DNA of 64,000 bases from Henricia sp. BOLD:AAB3569 (Eukaryota > Echinodermata > Asteroidea > Spinulosida > Echinasteridae), in NCBI GenBank assembly GCA_037783545.1, contig JBBELK010000365.1, positions 557,550-621,549 on the forward strand, in the 5' to 3' direction. A model generated the notes under the pieces. It was not told the DNA's origin. It searched no databases and saw only the letters and a program-made list of their open reading frames with translations. The translations under genes were made by a program, and so were the position numbers. Positions 62,096 to 64,000 of the stretch are shown here, one piece after another (within the stretch, counting starts at the first letter, position 1; each line of letters begins with the position of its first letter).

Positions 62096-62446
62096 ATTAC
62101 AGTGCAAGGTCTTAATAAGCCGGTTCGCTCATGGAGCGTTGTGGCATCATGGGTCGTCAGGTCATTTGTACAAAGTCAGCGCACTGCACCGGTAATGTAA
62201 ATGTGAATTACTTAGTTTAACGTTTTGGTCAGTGATAAGTCTATATGTAAATTGAGGTTATTGATGCGAGTGTTATTCAAACCCCTGTCCCTGAACAGTT
62301 GTTGGTTGTGATAGGTAATACACAACAAGAACAACCACGCCAACACAAAGCAGGCAAGAGTTGATTTGTAGGATTAAGGATGTAAGCGTTTCAGGGAAAC
62401 CATTGGCATGATATATACACTGTATATTTTAAAAATTTCACTGCAG
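62096..62446. other. Sequence upstream of the HECT gene exons
   Basis: No ORF. May be promoter or intron of the gene that follows. A splice acceptor ('tttcactgcag') ends it at 62446. Confidence 0.35.
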
Positions 62447-62542
62447 GATGTACGACAACCTAATTGTCATAGACGATGACGATGATGATCCTGATAACCT
62501 TGATGCCCCTGATGACTTTACAGTGCCCTCACCTCCAATGAG
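62447..62542 (+). CDS. Acidic exon of HECT-domain gene
   Basis: Bracketed by an acceptor ('ttcactgcag') and a donor ('atgag|gttagt'). The frame reads MYDNLIVIDDDDDDPDN then LDAPDDFTVPSPPMR. The ends are compatible in phase with the next exon (2 nt + 1 nt making Ser). Acidic linkers precede the HECT domain in G2E3-like proteins. The ATG at 62448 may be internal or the start. Confidence 0.5.
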
Positions 62543-63286
62543 GTTAGTTAACATTTCTTAACCGTCTGTGGTGTTTTGTATTCTTGAAGTTTACTGAAAA
62601 GGATATCTGTAATGAAACAGGATGAGAGAATTCATATGGTCCATAATGTAATTTGAAACACGAGATCTCTGACACTCGGGGCAGCTGCTGTTTTAGCTTA
62701 GCTGTAACGCAGCGCAGTATACTTCCTCAGGTTTTCCATACAAACATAACTATTATCTCGGTGTTGCATGGTTGTGCAACTGGGCAGAGTAACAAACGGA
62801 AAATTTGAACCAATTTGTAGTGTCAAACCACCATCAAACTGAAGTAACAAAATATTTCAGTTCTTTGGCTTCGCTCTATTCAAAATACGCGTAGACAAAC
62901 ATATCATGGTTCAACTTTTATTTTATGTAGGCAGCTATCCAAATGTCGGTCAAAACAGTAACAACGAACCAACAATTTTGGGGCTGTAAAAAATGTACAA
63001 ATAAACAGGGAAGAAATAAATAGTTGAAGTCTGAAAAAAAACCTGTAATGATTTGTATTTAATTTTATGAACTGACTGCAGTTAAATTATTTTAACTGTC
63101 TGTTGAAAACACTGGTGAAGCTTCCTCGGGATACTAATTTTACATTTGCACTACACATGTTGTCTAATATGAAATTTAAAAAAAAGCATGCTAATGAGCC
63201 TCTATCAGTAACCTGGCTGGCTAGAAAATAACAAGCTCTGTCAGAATTTACCGTGAGTTTTTGTGATATTTTGTATAACTGTATAG
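62543..63286. other. Probable intron of the HECT gene
   Basis: Begins GTTAGT and ends TATAG between two phase-compatible exons. No ORF. Confidence 0.5.
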
Positions 63287-63790
63287 TGCTGCTGAAACCA
63301 AGGTGAGCGCAGAGGCGATGACAGACGAGTTGATTAGCCTAAGAGCCAGAAACATACTCATAGATGACTCCGATGCTCCGCAGTTCCTGAGAGTCCGCCG
63401 AAAGCAGATTTGGAGTGACACAGTGCGAGCTCTCAAACGTACATCATTTAATTTCCACAAACGTCTCTCCGTATTCTTTATGGGAGAGTCAGCTGTTGAT
63501 GATGGAGGCTCCACCAGGGAATTTTTTCCATTGTCTTTCATGAACTGTTTCATAATGCAAGCATGTTTCATGTAACAGATCAGCATGTCTATATCAGACA
63601 CAACATGAAAGCCCTTCAGGAGAGAGAGTATGAAATAGCAGGGAAAATCATAGCGATGTCACTTGTACATGGTGGGATTGCTCCCCAGTGTTTAGCACCC
63701 ATACAGTACAGACACATCTGCGAAGGTGAAATGCCCATGGCCACCATCGATGACATCGCAGATGTGGAGGTTAAACAGAAGATGGACCTG
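63287..63790 (+). CDS. HECT ubiquitin-ligase domain exon, G2E3-like (frameshifted)
   Basis: After an acceptor ('actgtatag', ending 63286) the frame reads SAAETKVSAEAMTDELISL, then 'QIWSDTVRALKRTSFNFHKR' and AVDDGGSTREFF. This is the N-lobe of a HECT E3 ligase. Near 63525-63533, in a run of six T, the coding signal moves to another frame: 'IVFHELFHNASMF', then 'YEIAGKIIAMSLVHGGIAP'. A donor ('gacctg|gtaagg') closes it at 63790. The catalytic-cysteine C-lobe would lie beyond the window. The 1-nt shift could be a real mutation or a homopolymer error. G2E3-like HECT genes are often multi-copy in invertebrate genomes. Confidence 0.7.
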
Positions 63791-64000
63791 GTAAGGTTGT
63801 ACTTTTGTTGAAGGAATGTTGTCACAAGATGATAAAGCTAAATTTTTTAAAGATTTGAATTTGTTTAACGAGATAACATGGATATTTTCGTCCTTTGCAA
63901 AATATATCTGTACAAAAATCGAAATTATTAATCACCCATGGGTGCTGCCATGACACTAACAACCTCCCCGTTAGCCACTTTTCACCGCGTTTTTTTTCGT
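63791..64000. other. Probable intron, HECT gene continues beyond window
   Basis: Begins GTAAGG. No coding signal to the window end. Confidence 0.45.

Overview
The window looks like genomic DNA of an invertebrate animal. It has spliced exons with GT/AG borders, tRNA-derived SINEs, foldback elements, THAP, ZNF862-like and HECT gene pieces, and no bacterial gene organisation. The mix of repeats (SINE bodies with 'cctgggcaaggcactta' and 'gcgctatataaat' motifs, a 'gagtgagttaggggtttaacgcc' SINE) and gene relics best fits a marine deuterostome such as an echinoderm or hemichordate. That placement is inference only.

The window is dominated by two long, closely related copies of one giant Helentron/Helitron2-like rolling-circle transposon, both on the + strand: copy A (about 15435-35583) and copy B (about 43714-62040). 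Each encodes a roughly 3,100-3,200 residue protein. In order it carries eight 14-residue tandem repeats, a double Cys/His (PHD-like) zinc-finger region, a papain-like cysteine protease domain of the tegument-USP/C76 type, an OTU protease domain, a tandemly repeated basic Lys/Tyr region, a Cys-rich domain with a DUF6570-like region, the Helitron HUH Rep nuclease, a PIF1-type helicase and a C-terminal exonuclease-endonuclease-phosphatase (EEP) domain. Each copy is interrupted by one nonsense codon, at different places: TAA at 20086-20088 in A, splitting the OTU domain, and TGA at 50541-50543 in B, just upstream of the Rep domain. The first ~4.2 kb of the two copies are almost identical, whereas the rest is several percent diverged. 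The change is abrupt near 19.68/47.96 kb.

Downstream of the reading frame each copy has 8-9 kb of non-coding cargo shared by both. It holds a SINE, a Tc1-like transposase relic, a TIR MITE, a tRNA-Thr(TGU)-like sequence on the minus strand, a 134-bp tandem repeat, and finally 372-bp tandem units followed by an A-rich tail and a terminal hairpin. Insertions found in only one copy (a MITE in A; a SINE and a MITE in B) have clear target-site duplications. A third truncated copy of the 3' tail (43172-43713) abuts the 5' end of copy B directly, a head-to-tail junction.

The left flank (1-15434) holds several long foldback/hairpin elements, a 2.2-kb element with 42-bp terminal inverted repeats, SINEs, a 21-bp minisatellite with an inverted end, a diverged Helentron-like 5' terminus near 11.7 kb and a RecQ-helicase relic. 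The spacer between the copies (35584-43171) holds another RecQ relic, a MITE with 8-bp target duplications, an unidentified 207-codon phase-0 exon, a ZNF862/hAT-like zinc-finger ORF and a frameshifted THAP/Kolobok-like transposase gene. The right end carries exons of a G2E3-like HECT-domain gene running out of the window. No rRNA, CRISPR or clearly complete host gene was found.
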